From positions 1-36,038 of the forward strand of contig JAFTKY010000007.1 in the NCBI GenBank assembly GCA_017453005.1: a stretch of 36,038 nt of DNA, written 5' to 3'. The notes below the pieces were generated by a model. That model ran no database searches. It was not told where the DNA came from and saw nothing but the letters and a program-made list of their open reading frames with translations. Position 1 is the stretch's first letter; each line of letters opens with the position of its first letter. Positions 16,413-24,580 of this stretch are shown in pieces. Origin of the DNA: Clostridia bacterium. GTDB lineage: Bacteria; Bacillota; Clostridia; Oscillospirales; CAG-272. The position numbers and the translations under genes were made by a program.

Positions 16413-17906
16413 ATGAAGGTCCATATCAGTGGAAACGTAAATCAATATTACGTGCAGATGCTGTGCATGATATTTTTCCCGGGGGAGCATTTCTCCGAGA
16501 GTGAGGAGGCGCGCGATGACGTGCCCGTGCTCGACTTGTCCCTCACCGAGGAGGAGACGGGTGTCAGAGTTACCGTCAGGCTCTCGCACGAGGGAAAGAC
16601 TGCCGAATGTGAAAGATTTGGTGAATACAAGGAGGGAATGACCCTTGACCGCCTCAAGAAGGTAACTATCGGTGAGGCGATGATCAAGGCAGGCGGCGAG
16701 CTGCTCGGCTACCGTCCCTCTTGGGGTATGCTTATCGGCGTGCGCCCGTCAAAGGTCGCAACCGAGCTACTCCAGAGCGGAATGCCCAAGACCAGAGTTA
16801 AGAAAACTCTGTCAAGCGACTATTTTGTAATTCCCAAGAAGGCGGCGCTTGCTACCGACGTAGCTCTCAACGAGGCAAAGATTATCGGCACGCCCGACAA
16901 AAAGGACTGCAGCGTTTATATCTCCGTGCCTTTTTGTCCCACGAGATGCGCGTATTGCTCGTTTGTGTCTTATACGTCACCAAAGCTGCTGGCAACCATA
17001 CCCGACTATCTTGACAGACTGAATATTGAGGTTGTAAAGACCTTTGAGCTTATCAAAAGGCTCGGACTTCATGTCAAGACCGTCTATATCGGCGGCGGCA
17101 CACCCACTATTCTCGACGAGGTACAGCTTGAAAGATTGCTCAAAACAGTATCAGAGAATACCGACGTGTCAAGGCTTGAGGAATATACGCTTGAGGCGGG
17201 CAGACCCGACACGCTTACCGAGGAAAAATTCAGAATTGCGCGCGCGTACGGAGTTAACCGTGTCAGCGTAAATCCGCAGATACTCAACGATGACGTTCTC
17301 AAAAAGATAGGCAGAGCGCACAACACCGAGGATTTTCTTCGCGGCTACGAAATGGCACGTAATTCGGGTATCCCGATAATCAACACGGATATTATCGCAG
17401 GACTTCCCGGAGACAGATTTTCCACCTTCTCGGCGTCGTTTGACAGACTTCTGCCGCTTCGCCCCGAGAATATAACCGTACATACCTTCAGCGTAAAGAA
17501 GGCGTGCGACGCCTTAAAGCACGATAGTAATATTTACTCCATGCGTGGCGGTGACGTCGGAAAATGCGTGGATTACTCACAGATAAAGACTAAATTTGCG
17601 GGATACGTGCCGTACTATATGTACAGGCAAAAGAACACCGTCGGCAACTATGAAAACGTAGGCTTTGCGCTTGAGGGAACGGAGGGACTTTATAACATCT
17701 ACATGATGGAGGAGGTCCATTCCATATTTGCCGCAGGTGCGGGTGCGGTATCGAAGTTTGTGGACTATGCGCCCGCAAACGGCGAAAAGCGAGTTATCGA
17801 GAGATTTTTCAACGCAAAATATCCGTATGAATATCTATCAAATGACAAAATGGAAGAGAAGCTTGCCGCCGCAGAGGAATTTTATATAAGACGCGGACTT
17901 ATTTGA
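16413..17906 (+). CDS. hemZ: Coproporphyrinogen dehydrogenase HemZ (radical SAM)
   Basis: A radical SAM protein of 497 residues. The 4Fe-4S-binding CPTRCAYC motif (C175, C179, C182) follows an N-terminal domain of about 165 residues, as is typical of Firmicute HemZ. GGGTPT lies after it, and the HemN-like run NTDIIAGLPGD follows in the barrel. HemZ is usually assigned to oxygen-independent conversion of coproporphyrinogen III, but many Clostridia carrying it lack heme synthesis, so the true substrate here is uncertain. The dtd-hemZ neighbourhood is common in this class. The SD AAAGGAA lies somewhat far from the ATG. Confidence 0.88.
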   Translation: MKVHISGNVNQYYVQMLCMIFFPGEHFSESEEARDDVPVLDLSLTEEETGVRVTVRLSHEGKTAECERFGEYKEGMTLDRLKKVTIGEAMIKAGGELLGYRPSWGMLIGVRPSKVATELLQSGMPKTRVKKTLSSDYFVIPKKAALATDVALNEAKIIGTPDKKDCSVYISVPFCPTRCAYCSFVSYTSPKLLATIPDYLDRLNIEVVKTFELIKRLGLHVKTVYIGGGTPTILDEVQLERLLKTVSENTDVSRLEEYTLEAGRPDTLTEEKFRIARAYGVNRVSVNPQILNDDVLKKIGRAHNTEDFLRGYEMARNSGIPIINTDIIAGLPGDRFSTFSASFDRLLPLRPENITVHTFSVKKACDALKHDSNIYSMRGGDVGKCVDYSQIKTKFAGYVPYYMYRQKNTVGNYENVGFALEGTEGLYNIYMMEEVHSIFAAGAGAVSKFVDYAPANGEKRVIERFFNAKYPYEYLSNDKMEEKLAAAEEFYIRRGLI

Positions 17907-17921
17907 TTGTAGTAATACACG

Positions 17922-17955
17922 TCTGCGGAATAATATAATTATAGTATTTCGCAGA
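17922..17955 (+). other. Strong hairpin abutting the SD of the kinase gene
   Basis: TCTGCGGAATA (17922-17932) pairs with TATTTCGCAGA (17945-17955) with a single G-U pair and a 12-base loop. GGAGG (17956-17960) starts at the next base. There is no T-run after it. It could expose or, by stacking, hinder the SD, or it could be a processing site between hemZ and the kinase. Confidence 0.65.
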
Positions 17956-17973
17956 GGAGGATTTAATTCAAGA

Positions 17974-18870
17974 ATGGATAAAAAATACAAAACGGGGTAT
18001 GCAGAGATAGACGCTGCGCTCGTCCGCAGATGTGACGCGGAATTTGACGTCTTGCTCAACGACACGGTGGAGCGTGTCTGCCACGATAACAGTGTAAGGA
18101 TAATAGGCATCACGGGCCCGACCTGTTCGGGAAAGACGACTACCGCAAAAAAGGTCATAGGCTATTATAAGTCTCACGGAATAAAGCTGCACGTCATATC
18201 TCTTGACGATTTTTTCAAGGATCAGTTTTCAAAGGACGATTTCATTGACCCCAAAAACGTGGATTTTGATTCGCCCGACACCTTTGATACGGACGAGTTT
18301 TATTCCTTCGTGACCTCACTCTTTGAGCGCGGCGAGGGAGAAAAGCCCATATTTGATTTTCAAACGGGGGACAGAAGCCGCCGCGAGAGAGTAGTCATGG
18401 GCGAGGGGGACGTAGTGCTGTTTGAGGGCATACAGCTCCTTTATCCGCAGGTAGAAAAAATATTCCACAAAATGCACGGAAGGAGCATTTATCTCTGTGC
18501 CGAGAGTGGTATAAGAATTGGCGACAAATACGTATCAAAAGAAAATTTGAGACTTATGCGCAGACTTGTCCGCGATAACAATTTCCGCGCCGCAGACCCG
18601 CTGTTTACACTTGACTTGTGGGCAAGCGTCCGCAGAAACGAGGACGCAAATATTTTCCCGTACGCCCATACCTGCGACGTGCATATAGACACGACGCAGA
18701 GCTACGAGCTGAATATCCTCAAGCCTTATCTTGAGAGGATCATATCGCAGATAGACGACAGCTCCGAGCATTATGGCTTTTGCAGAGAAACGCTTGACGT
18801 CATAGGGGGCATCAGCAGTATATCGAGAGACGTGCTGAGCGAGACGTCGCTTTATAACGAATTTGTATAA
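17974..18870 (+). CDS. Uridine-kinase-like nucleoside kinase (PRK/UDK family)
   Basis: A 298-residue P-loop kinase with Walker A GPTCSGKT (48-55), the acidic substrate loop SLDDFF near 73-78, and the DFDSPD-type segment (NVDFDSPDTFD) common to uridine and phosphoribulose kinases. The substrate is probably uridine or cytidine, but the protein is longer than classic Udk (about 210 residues), and the C-terminal 80 residues are of unknown role. The start is the first ATG after GGAGG, with a long spacer of 13 bases; no other in-frame start lies between. It is followed after 17 bases by an amidohydrolase that may also act on nucleosides, pointing to purine and pyrimidine salvage. Confidence 0.85.
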   Translation: MDKKYKTGYAEIDAALVRRCDAEFDVLLNDTVERVCHDNSVRIIGITGPTCSGKTTTAKKVIGYYKSHGIKLHVISLDDFFKDQFSKDDFIDPKNVDFDSPDTFDTDEFYSFVTSLFERGEGEKPIFDFQTGDRSRRERVVMGEGDVVLFEGIQLLYPQVEKIFHKMHGRSIYLCAESGIRIGDKYVSKENLRLMRRLVRDNNFRAADPLFTLDLWASVRRNEDANIFPYAHTCDVHIDTTQSYELNILKPYLERIISQIDDSSEHYGFCRETLDVIGGISSISRDVLSETSLYNEFV

Positions 18871-18887
18871 ACTTAAAGGAACAGAAC

Positions 18888-20177
18888 ATGAAAATACTTT
18901 TAAAAAACGTGCACCTGCCCGAGGAGTGCGGCTACGGACTTCAGAGCGTAAACGTGCTCGTGGACGGCAATTTTATAGCATATATAGGCAAGGACGAGCC
19001 TGCGGAGCGTGCGGACAGAATAATTGACGGCAAGGGAAATCTCCTGTCTACCGCATTTTATAACGCGCACTGTCACAGCGCAATGACCTTGTTCCGCGGC
19101 TACGGAGACGACCTTCCTCTCCGTGAGTGGCTTGATACGAAAATCCTTCCGGCAGAGGAGCTTCTCAATGAGCAGAGAGTTTACTACGGCTCAATGATGG
19201 CTATTGCGGAAATGATAAAGAACGGCGTCGTATCCTTCTCGGATATGTACTTTTTCCTCGACGCCACGGCGCGCGCCGTCGGTGAGAGCGGAATAAAGGC
19301 TAATATCTCGCGCTCGGTGGTGTCCTTTGACCCCGAGCTTGACGTTTTGACCGACACGAGAATTGCCGAGGGTGTTGACGCGTTCAAAAAATGGCACAAG
19401 GCTTATGACGGCAGACTTTTAGTTGATATGTCCGTGCACGCGGAATATTCAAACGTAGAAAAGTGCTGCAGATACGTCGGTGAGCTTGCGCGTGACCTTG
19501 GCACGGGTATTCAGCTTCACCTGTCCGAGACACAGAGCGAGCATGACAAGTGCGTAGAGACGCGCGGCGTAACCCCCACGGAGTTTTTCGCAAACGCGGG
19601 CGTGCTTGACGTCCCCGTCACTGCGGCGCACTGCGTTTACGTCACTGACAGTGATATACAGATACTTGCAGAAAAGGGTGTCAGCGTGGCGCACAACCCC
19701 GTAAGTAACTTAAAGCTCGGAAGCGGCATTATGCCCTACGGCAAAATGAAGGCGGCGGGCGTAAATATCGCGCTCGGTACGGACGGAGTTGCGTCAAACA
19801 ATAAGCTCAGCGTCCTCCGTGATATGCAGTACGCCGCGCTTATCCACAAGGGAAATACGCGCAACGCGGCAGAGACGAATGCTGCGGACATGATAAGATG
19901 CGCGACCCTGAACGGAGCAAAGGCGCAGGGAAGAGCAGACTGCGGTAGACTTGCGGTCGGCTACCGCGCGGACCTGATACTCGTCAACATGAATTCGGTA
20001 AATAATATCCCCGTATTCAGCTACGATTCCGCACTGACGTACAGCGCGTGCGAGGCGGACGTGCTTATGACGATGTGCGACGGACGCATACTTTATGAAA
20101 ACGGCGAATATACTTCAATTGATATAGAAAGGCTTACGGCAGAAGCAAAGTCTGTCTTTGAGCACTATTTCGATTGA
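18888..20177 (+). CDS. Amidohydrolase, MtaD-like (methylthioadenosine / S-adenosylhomocysteine deaminase family)
   Basis: A metal-dependent deaminase of 429 residues. The zinc ligands are in place: H61 and H63 in NAHCHSA, H211 with E214 in HLSETQ, H248 in AAHCV and D299 in LGTDG. FRGYGDDLPLREWL and HNPVSNLKLGSG are typical of the MtaD/SsnA branch. The likely reaction is deamination of an adenosine-type nucleoside, in the cytosol. The exact substrate (MTA, SAH, adenosine or guanine) cannot be fixed from sequence. The next gene starts 12 bases after its stop and must be co-transcribed, which links it to the sporulation cluster by position only. Confidence 0.9.
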   Translation: MKILLKNVHLPEECGYGLQSVNVLVDGNFIAYIGKDEPAERADRIIDGKGNLLSTAFYNAHCHSAMTLFRGYGDDLPLREWLDTKILPAEELLNEQRVYYGSMMAIAEMIKNGVVSFSDMYFFLDATARAVGESGIKANISRSVVSFDPELDVLTDTRIAEGVDAFKKWHKAYDGRLLVDMSVHAEYSNVEKCCRYVGELARDLGTGIQLHLSETQSEHDKCVETRGVTPTEFFANAGVLDVPVTAAHCVYVTDSDIQILAEKGVSVAHNPVSNLKLGSGIMPYGKMKAAGVNIALGTDGVASNNKLSVLRDMQYAALIHKGNTRNAAETNAADMIRCATLNGAKAQGRADCGRLAVGYRADLILVNMNSVNNIPVFSYDSALTYSACEADVLMTMCDGRILYENGEYTSIDIERLTAEAKSVFEHYFD

Positions 20178-20189
20178 GAGGTGTAACGC

Positions 20190-21758
20190 TTGCAGAGAGA
20201 AATTACGGAAAATCAAAAAAGCAGGAAGTTCATATCCGGAGTTTACGTATTAACTCTCTCAACGGTAATCGTTAAAATAATAGGTCTTATCTACAAAATT
20301 CCCATGCTGAAGCTACTCGGCAATATCGGCATGGGATACTTTAATTCCGCATACGAGATATACGCCGCGTTTTGCGTAATCTCAACCTCGGGGCTTCCCG
20401 TGGCGATGTCGCTTATGATATCCTCGACCGAGGATATAGCGAGACGGCGGAAAATATTCAGGGTCGCGCTTTTGACGTTTTTTCTCGTCGGCGTGGTCTG
20501 TATGGCGCTGATACTCGGTCTTGCATATCCGTTCTCAAGGTTTCTTGGCAGTCCCGAGACATATTTTTCGCTGCTCTGCATATCCCCCGCGATATTTTTT
20601 ATATGTCTGTCGGGTGCGGGCAGGGGCTATTTTCAAGGGCTTGGACAGATGAAGCAGACCGCTATCTCGCAGGTAATCGAGGCGGCGGGCAAGCTGATAT
20701 TCGGTCTTTGCTTTGCGTATATCGGCATAATGCTGGGGCTTGAGGTCAAAAAAATTGCCGGACTTGCCGTGCTGGGGCTTACTTTAGCGGAGGCAATATC
20801 CGCGGCATACCTGTTTCTCTCAAAGGGCAGAGAGACGGGGGGAGTTGATACGTCGGGAGACGGGCAGATATTCAAATCGCTTATGAAGACGACACTTCCG
20901 ATAACGCTTTCCTCGTCTGTTCTCAGTATTGCAAAGCTAATAGACATGACCATGATATTCCGCAGGCTCGGAAGCCTCGGATACGGAAGCGACCTCATAA
21001 ATTCAATATACGGAAGCTATACCACGCTTGCAATACCGCTCTTTAGTCTTGCGCCCGCGCTCGTTGGTGCTATAAGTCTTCCACTCGTACCTGCGCTCTC
21101 GTCGGCACGAGCACAAGGAGATATAAATTCGCAGAACGAGACGGCAAGGCGTGCCTTCAAGCTGACGGCACTGCTTTCAGCCCCCGTTGGCGCTGGGCTT
21201 GCAATATTCTCGGGTCCTGTTTTAGAACTTATTTTTTCGGGGGAGACGGAGGCGATAGCCTACGCCTCGCCCCTGCTCTCAATACTCGGGCTCTCGGTGG
21301 TGCTTTCATGCCTTATTACAGTGCAAAACGCCATTCTCCAGGTCTATGAAAAACCGAGCCTGCCGCTTATATCCATGCTCTGCGGTTCGGCGGCGAAAAT
21401 AGTGCTTTGCTATTTTCTCGTCGGAAATCCAAATATCAATATGTACGGAATACCGATAGGCACGTTTGTGTGTGACTATTGCATAAGTGCGCTGAATTTT
21501 TGCTTTTTATCAAGGCATACGCCGCTGAGCTTCAAGCTTTTGGATATTCTTATAAAGCCGTATTTTTGTGCAGTCGGCGCGTGTGTTGCGTCTTATATGG
21601 TCTCGGATATTATAAGAGGACGTCTTGACAGCGCCGCGGCGGTGACGCTTTGCGCTGTCGGACTTTCCGCAATTATATACTGTGCGCTGTTGCTTATCAC
21701 GGGCGCACTCAACAAAAAAGAAATAGGAATTTTACTGCCCCAAAAGCAGAATACATAA
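20190..21758 (+). CDS. spoVB: SpoVB/MurJ-family polysaccharide flippase
   Basis: A 522-residue protein of the MOP exporter superfamily with about 14 membrane helices. The opening run VYVLTLSTVIVKIIGLIYKIPMLKLLG is typical of the Firmicute SpoVB/YabM group of lipid-linked saccharide flippases. Such proteins act in peptidoglycan precursor export, including spore cortex. The start is TTG at 20190 with GAGAGG upstream; no ATG fits without losing helix 1. Position at the head of mazG-rqcP-yabP-yabQ-divIC matches B. subtilis yabM, so the true orthologue may be YabM, with SpoVB as a paralogue. Confidence 0.85.
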   Translation: MQREITENQKSRKFISGVYVLTLSTVIVKIIGLIYKIPMLKLLGNIGMGYFNSAYEIYAAFCVISTSGLPVAMSLMISSTEDIARRRKIFRVALLTFFLVGVVCMALILGLAYPFSRFLGSPETYFSLLCISPAIFFICLSGAGRGYFQGLGQMKQTAISQVIEAAGKLIFGLCFAYIGIMLGLEVKKIAGLAVLGLTLAEAISAAYLFLSKGRETGGVDTSGDGQIFKSLMKTTLPITLSSSVLSIAKLIDMTMIFRRLGSLGYGSDLINSIYGSYTTLAIPLFSLAPALVGAISLPLVPALSSARAQGDINSQNETARRAFKLTALLSAPVGAGLAIFSGPVLELIFSGETEAIAYASPLLSILGLSVVLSCLITVQNAILQVYEKPSLPLISMLCGSAAKIVLCYFLVGNPNINMYGIPIGTFVCDYCISALNFCFLSRHTPLSFKLLDILIKPYFCAVGACVASYMVSDIIRGRLDSAAAVTLCAVGLSAIIYCALLLITGALNKKEIGILLPQKQNT

Positions 21759-21781
21759 ATATAAATAAAAGGAATAAAAAA

Positions 21782-22591
21782 ATGGACACACAGCAAATAA
21801 TCTCAAAGAAGAAAGAGCTTTTACAAAAGGAAAGATACTGCTTTGACGACCTCGTGCTTATCGTTGAGCTTTTGCGCAGCGAGGGAGGATGTCCCTGGGA
21901 CATTGAGCAGACGCACAAGAGCATTCGCAAGGATTTTATAGAGGAGACGTATGAGGTCATTGAGGCAATAGATACCGATAATCCCGTGCTTTTGCGCGAG
22001 GAGCTTGGAGACGTGCTTTTGCAGGTGGTATTTCACACGCAGATAGAGACCGAGGAAAAGAGATTTGATATCGACGACGTGGCAAACGATATATGCGCAA
22101 AGCTCATACACCGCCACCCCCACGTGTTTGGAGAGGTCAAGGTCGAGGACAGCACAGAGGTGCTCAAAAACTGGGAGCAGATAAAGGGCGTGGAGAAGAG
22201 CAGAGTTACCCTGACCGATAAGCTCACCGCGATCCCTCCCATGCTTCCCGCACTTATGAGAGCGCAGAAGGTAGGTAAGAAGGCAAGCTTTTTTGACTTT
22301 GAAAATATCGAGGACGTCTACGCAAAGCTCTACGAGGAGATCGACGAGGTCAAGGAGGCGGCACAGACGGGCAACCGTGCCGATATTGAGGAGGAGCTTG
22401 GCGACCTGCTCCTGACCGTTACGAGCCTTGCGCGCAAGCTGGGAGTTGACTCCGAGAAGGCACTGTTTGACGCAACGAATAAGTTTATCAACAGATTTTC
22501 AAAGGTTGAAAAAGCTGTTGTAGAACAAGGAAAAAGCGTCGAGAACATGAGCATGACCGAGCTTGATAAGGTCTGGGACAGTATAAAGTGA
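21782..22591 (+). CDS. mazG: Nucleoside triphosphate pyrophosphohydrolase MazG
   Basis: Hydrolyses house-cleaning or damaged NTPs to NMP and PPi. Two MazG domains are visible: the first with CPWDIEQTHKSIRKDFIEETYEVIEAI and EELGDVLLQVVFH, the second with EEIDEVKEA and EEELGDLLLTVTSLARKLG. The EExxE and ExxD metal-binding residues are intact in both. The frame is open further upstream, but the ATG at 21782 after AAAGGAA gives the normal 269 residues. In B. subtilis the orthologue (YabN) is fused to a methylase domain that is absent here. HU follows with its own promoter. Confidence 0.95.
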   Translation: MDTQQIISKKKELLQKERYCFDDLVLIVELLRSEGGCPWDIEQTHKSIRKDFIEETYEVIEAIDTDNPVLLREELGDVLLQVVFHTQIETEEKRFDIDDVANDICAKLIHRHPHVFGEVKVEDSTEVLKNWEQIKGVEKSRVTLTDKLTAIPPMLPALMRAQKVGKKASFFDFENIEDVYAKLYEEIDEVKEAAQTGNRADIEEELGDLLLTVTSLARKLGVDSEKALFDATNKFINRFSKVEKAVVEQGKSVENMSMTELDKVWDSIK

Positions 22592-22663
22592 TAAAAAACA
22601 CCTGAATTTAGAATATTTTTTGTAAAAAACGTACTTTTTCTTCAAAAAAATAGCAAAAAACTA

Positions 22664-22692
22664 TTGAAATATAATAAAAAGTATGGTATAAT
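22664..22692 (+). promoter_or_regulatory. Sigma-A promoter of the HU gene
   Basis: TTGAAA (22664-22669), a 17-base spacer, TATAAT (22687-22692). The region around it is extremely A/T-rich (about 22610-22725), as expected of an UP-element-bearing strong promoter. The start near 22699 gives a leader of about 32 bases. Confidence 0.8.
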
Positions 22693-22730
22693 TTAATTAC
22701 AAAAAATTAAAAAAAGGAAGGTATTTTACC

Positions 22731-23006
22731 ATGAACAAGTTACAGCTCACAGAAGCAGTTGCAGCTAAGGCTGGCATCTCCAAGAAGGCAGCAGCAGAGG
22801 CAGTTTCCGCAGTTCTCGACGTTATCGCAGACGCTCTCGCAGCAGGCGACGACATTAAGATCACAGGCTTCGGTTCCTTCGAGGTTAAGGATCGCGCAGC
22901 AAGAGAGGGTAGAAACCCCAAGACAGGCGAGCCTGTTCAGATTCCCGCTTCCAAGTACGTATCCTTCAGTGCAGGCAGCACCCTTAAGGATAAGGTTAAT
23001 GGATGA
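22731..23006 (+). CDS. hup: HU-family DNA-binding protein
   Basis: A 91-residue histone-like nucleoid protein that bends and compacts DNA as a dimer. The whole family pattern is seen: N-terminal helices MNKLQLTEAVAAKAGISKKAAAEAV, GFGSFEVKDRAAREGRNPKTGE, and a C-terminal arm with FSAGSTLKDKV. Codons are restricted (GCA/GCT, GGC, AAG, ATC), unlike the GCG-rich mazG before it, fitting a very highly expressed gene. The stop overlaps the rqcP start by four bases (ATGA), so rqcP is translated by coupling from an abundant mRNA. Confidence 0.97.
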   Translation: MNKLQLTEAVAAKAGISKKAAAEAVSAVLDVIADALAAGDDIKITGFGSFEVKDRAAREGRNPKTGEPVQIPASKYVSFSAGSTLKDKVNG

Positions 23007-23248
23007 GACTTGACAAATACCTCAAGGTTTCAAGAATCATAAAGCGCAGAACTGTTGCCAACGAGGCGTGTGACGCTGAACACGTAAGTGTGAACGGCAG
23101 ACCCGCCAAGGCGTCTTACGACGTCAAAACGGGCGATATTATAGAGATAAGCTTTGGTCAGAGAACCCTTAAGGTCAAGGTGCTTGACGTTAAGGATTAT
23201 ACTGCAAAGGCAGATGCCTCCTCGCTTTACGAGGTACTGAATAATTGA
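23003..23248 (+). CDS. rqcP: S4-domain RNA-binding protein RqcP (YabO)
   Basis: An 81-residue S4 domain protein; the run MRLDKYLKVSRIIKRRTVANEACDA is the family hallmark. In B. subtilis RqcP binds the obstructed 50S subunit and works with RqcH in Ala-tailing of stalled nascent chains. The start overlaps the HU stop. The gene ends just before the terminator-SD hairpin in front of yabP, so vegetative transcription from the HU promoter should stop there. Confidence 0.93.
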   Translation: MRLDKYLKVSRIIKRRTVANEACDAEHVSVNGRPAKASYDVKTGDIIEISFGQRTLKVKVLDVKDYTAKADASSLYEVLNN

Positions 23249-23267
23249 AAAAAACTCCGCATATAAT
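23241..23267 (+). promoter_or_regulatory. Sigma-E-like promoter of yabP-yabQ-divIC
   Basis: ATA (23241-23243, preceded by GA) is 16 bases from CATATAAT (23260-23267), which agrees with the sigma-E -10 consensus CATACAHT at 7 of 8 positions. The predicted start lies near 23274, in the loop (23269-23276) of the hairpin. B. subtilis yabPQ is transcribed in the mother cell by sigma-E, which supports the call. Spacing and layout equal those before the gene at 169. Confidence 0.65.
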
Positions 23268-23299
23268 GTATAAAAACATTATTATGCGGAGGTTTTTTT
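23255..23299 (+). terminator. Terminator of hup-rqcP whose 3' arm is the yabP SD
   Basis: CTCCGCAT (23255-23262) pairs with ATGCGGAG (23284-23291), and ATAATG (23263-23268) pairs with CATTAT (23277-23282), leaving one bulged T and an 8-base loop. Seven Ts (23293-23299) end at the yabP ATG. The SD GCGGAGG (23286-23292) is in the falling arm. Confidence 0.85.
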
Positions 23300-23560
23300 A
23301 TGGCTGAAGGGAGACACTCATTCGTGTCGGAATCGAGAGAGAATATAAAGCTGCGCGGTGTTGAGGAGGTTATCAGCTTTGACGAGCGCGAGGTGGTCCT
23401 CAGGACGGCGTGCGGCGGCATGACGATAGAGGGCGAGGGATTACATATCGGCGTTTTGAACGTTGAGGAGGGGCGCGTCGAGGTAGACGGAAAAATAGAC
23501 GGTCTTTATTATTTTGACAAGACCCAAGCGCAAAAGAAAAAGCTTTTCGGTAAATGGTGA
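23300..23560 (+). CDS. yabP: Sporulation protein YabP
   Basis: An 86-residue YabP/YqfC-family protein of mostly beta structure (ENIKLRGVEEVISFDEREVVLRTACGGMTIEGEGLHI). It is needed for spore development in Bacillus; its molecular activity is unknown. ATG at 23300 is set by GCGGAGG with a spacer of seven Ts. The next gene yabQ begins 21 bases after its stop. Regulation appears to be by a sigma-E-like promoter inside the preceding terminator hairpin. Confidence 0.93.
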   Translation: MAEGRHSFVSESRENIKLRGVEEVISFDEREVVLRTACGGMTIEGEGLHIGVLNVEEGRVEVDGKIDGLYYFDKTQAQKKKLFGKW

Positions 23561-23581
23561 GCGGACGCAACGTGAAAATAA

Positions 23582-24175
23582 ATGATAAGTAACGCTCAGA
23601 TCGAAACTCTGCTTTTAATATTGCGCTCGTTTTTGTCGGGAATTATTCTCGGCGTTGTGTACGACGTATTCACAGTCGCCCTGAAAAAGCCTGCGAGTGA
23701 CAGTCGCGCACCCGTGAAGGTATTATTTTCCGTTCTGCTTTTTCTGTTTGACTTTTTATTCTGTCTTTTATGCGCCGCGGTATCCCTGCTTCTTATGTAC
23801 TACTCAAACCGAGGCTTTTTCAGAGCGCTCGTATTTGTGCTTATGTTTTTTGGCTTTACATGCTTTCGGTGCTCGCTCGGAATACTTTTTCGCAGAGTTT
23901 TGTCTGCGCTTTACGGACTTATATGGAAAATATTAAAGATAGCGACTATTCCTTTGCGCTTTGTGAAAAACAAACTGATTTTGCTATATCACTTGACAAT
24001 AGGCAAAATTCTTGGTAAAATAGTATTACGGGTAAGGTCTGCAAGGGCACGCAGAGCGGAAAGGCTTGCGGCGGCACAGACGGATATGTTACCCGAAATG
24101 CCGCAGGAGAAGGAGGATTTTGTGTATGTCGGAAAGAGCGCAGGATATAAACGAAACGGAAGAATTAAATTCTGA
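23582..24175 (+). CDS. yabQ: Spore cortex biosynthesis protein YabQ
   Basis: A 197-residue membrane protein. Helices lie at about residues 8-28, 43-68 and 72-95, and a fourth hydrophobic segment lies near 103-125. A basic cytoplasmic tail follows. The opening (LILRSFLSGIILGVVYDVF) is typical of YabQ, which in B. subtilis sits in the outer forespore membrane and is needed for cortex. An in-frame stop (23579-23581) immediately precedes the ATG, which therefore must be the start or lie before it. No good SD is seen, so translation may be coupled to yabP. The 3' end overlaps divIC by 50 bases. Confidence 0.9.
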   Translation: MISNAQIETLLLILRSFLSGIILGVVYDVFTVALKKPASDSRAPVKVLFSVLLFLFDFLFCLLCAAVSLLLMYYSNRGFFRALVFVLMFFGFTCFRCSLGILFRRVLSALYGLIWKILKIATIPLRFVKNKLILLYHLTIGKILGKIVLRVRSARARRAERLAAAQTDMLPEMPQEKEDFVYVGKSAGYKRNGRIKF

Positions 24176-24545
24176 CGCGGAAGCGGACACGGACGCGGTC
24201 TTTGAAGAATACGACGCGTTAAATGACGAGCCTCTTGTGGCGGAGACTGTAACAGCGGCGGTAAAAAGACCGCTCGTGGCTACCTCGCTGAAATTTCTCC
24301 TCGTAGGACTTCTCATTTTCTCGGTGATAGTCTTTATAGCGGGATTTATAAGATACTCGGAGCTTCAGAATGACAAAAGAGCACTTCAGGAGCAGATAGC
24401 GGAAAAACAGGAGAGCATTGAGGAGAGCGAATATCTCCTTGACGTGCCGATCACGGACAGAGATTACATAATCCGCATCGCAAAGGAAAAGCTTGGACTT
24501 TTCTTGCCCGACGAGATAGTTTATTATAGTGATTTGAATGATTAA
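24126..24545 (+). CDS. divIC: FtsB/DivIC-family septum formation initiator
   Basis: A 139-residue bitopic cell-division protein: an acidic cytoplasmic N-terminus (1-48), one membrane helix (about 55-75), a coiled coil (about 76-104), and the conserved RIAKEKLGLFLPDEIVY end. It would bind FtsL and DivIB/FtsQ in the divisome. The start at 24126 is chosen over the longer open frame because AGGAGG (24111-24116) lies nine bases upstream, inside the yabQ coding end. The long acidic N-terminus is unusual for the family. The order yabP-yabQ-divIC equals that of B. subtilis. Confidence 0.92.
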   Translation: MSERAQDINETEELNSDAEADTDAVFEEYDALNDEPLVAETVTAAVKRPLVATSLKFLLVGLLIFSVIVFIAGFIRYSELQNDKRALQEQIAEKQESIEESEYLLDVPITDRDYIIRIAKEKLGLFLPDEIVYYSDLND

Positions 24546-24547
24546 AA

Positions 24548-24580
24548 AAGGAAGCCTTGACAGGCTTCCTTCATTCATTT
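24548..24580. terminator. Bidirectional terminator between convergent genes
   Basis: AAGGAAGCCT (24548-24557) and AGGCTTCCTT (24562-24571) pair perfectly around TGAC. An A-run lies on the left (serving the minus strand) and a T-rich stretch on the right. It separates divIC from the AEC transporter gene, which ends at 24580. Confidence 0.85.

Noticed and set aside
17911..17939. TATAAT in the kinase leader hairpin as another in-loop promoter
   Set aside because: No -35 of sigma-A or sigma-E type at acceptable distance.
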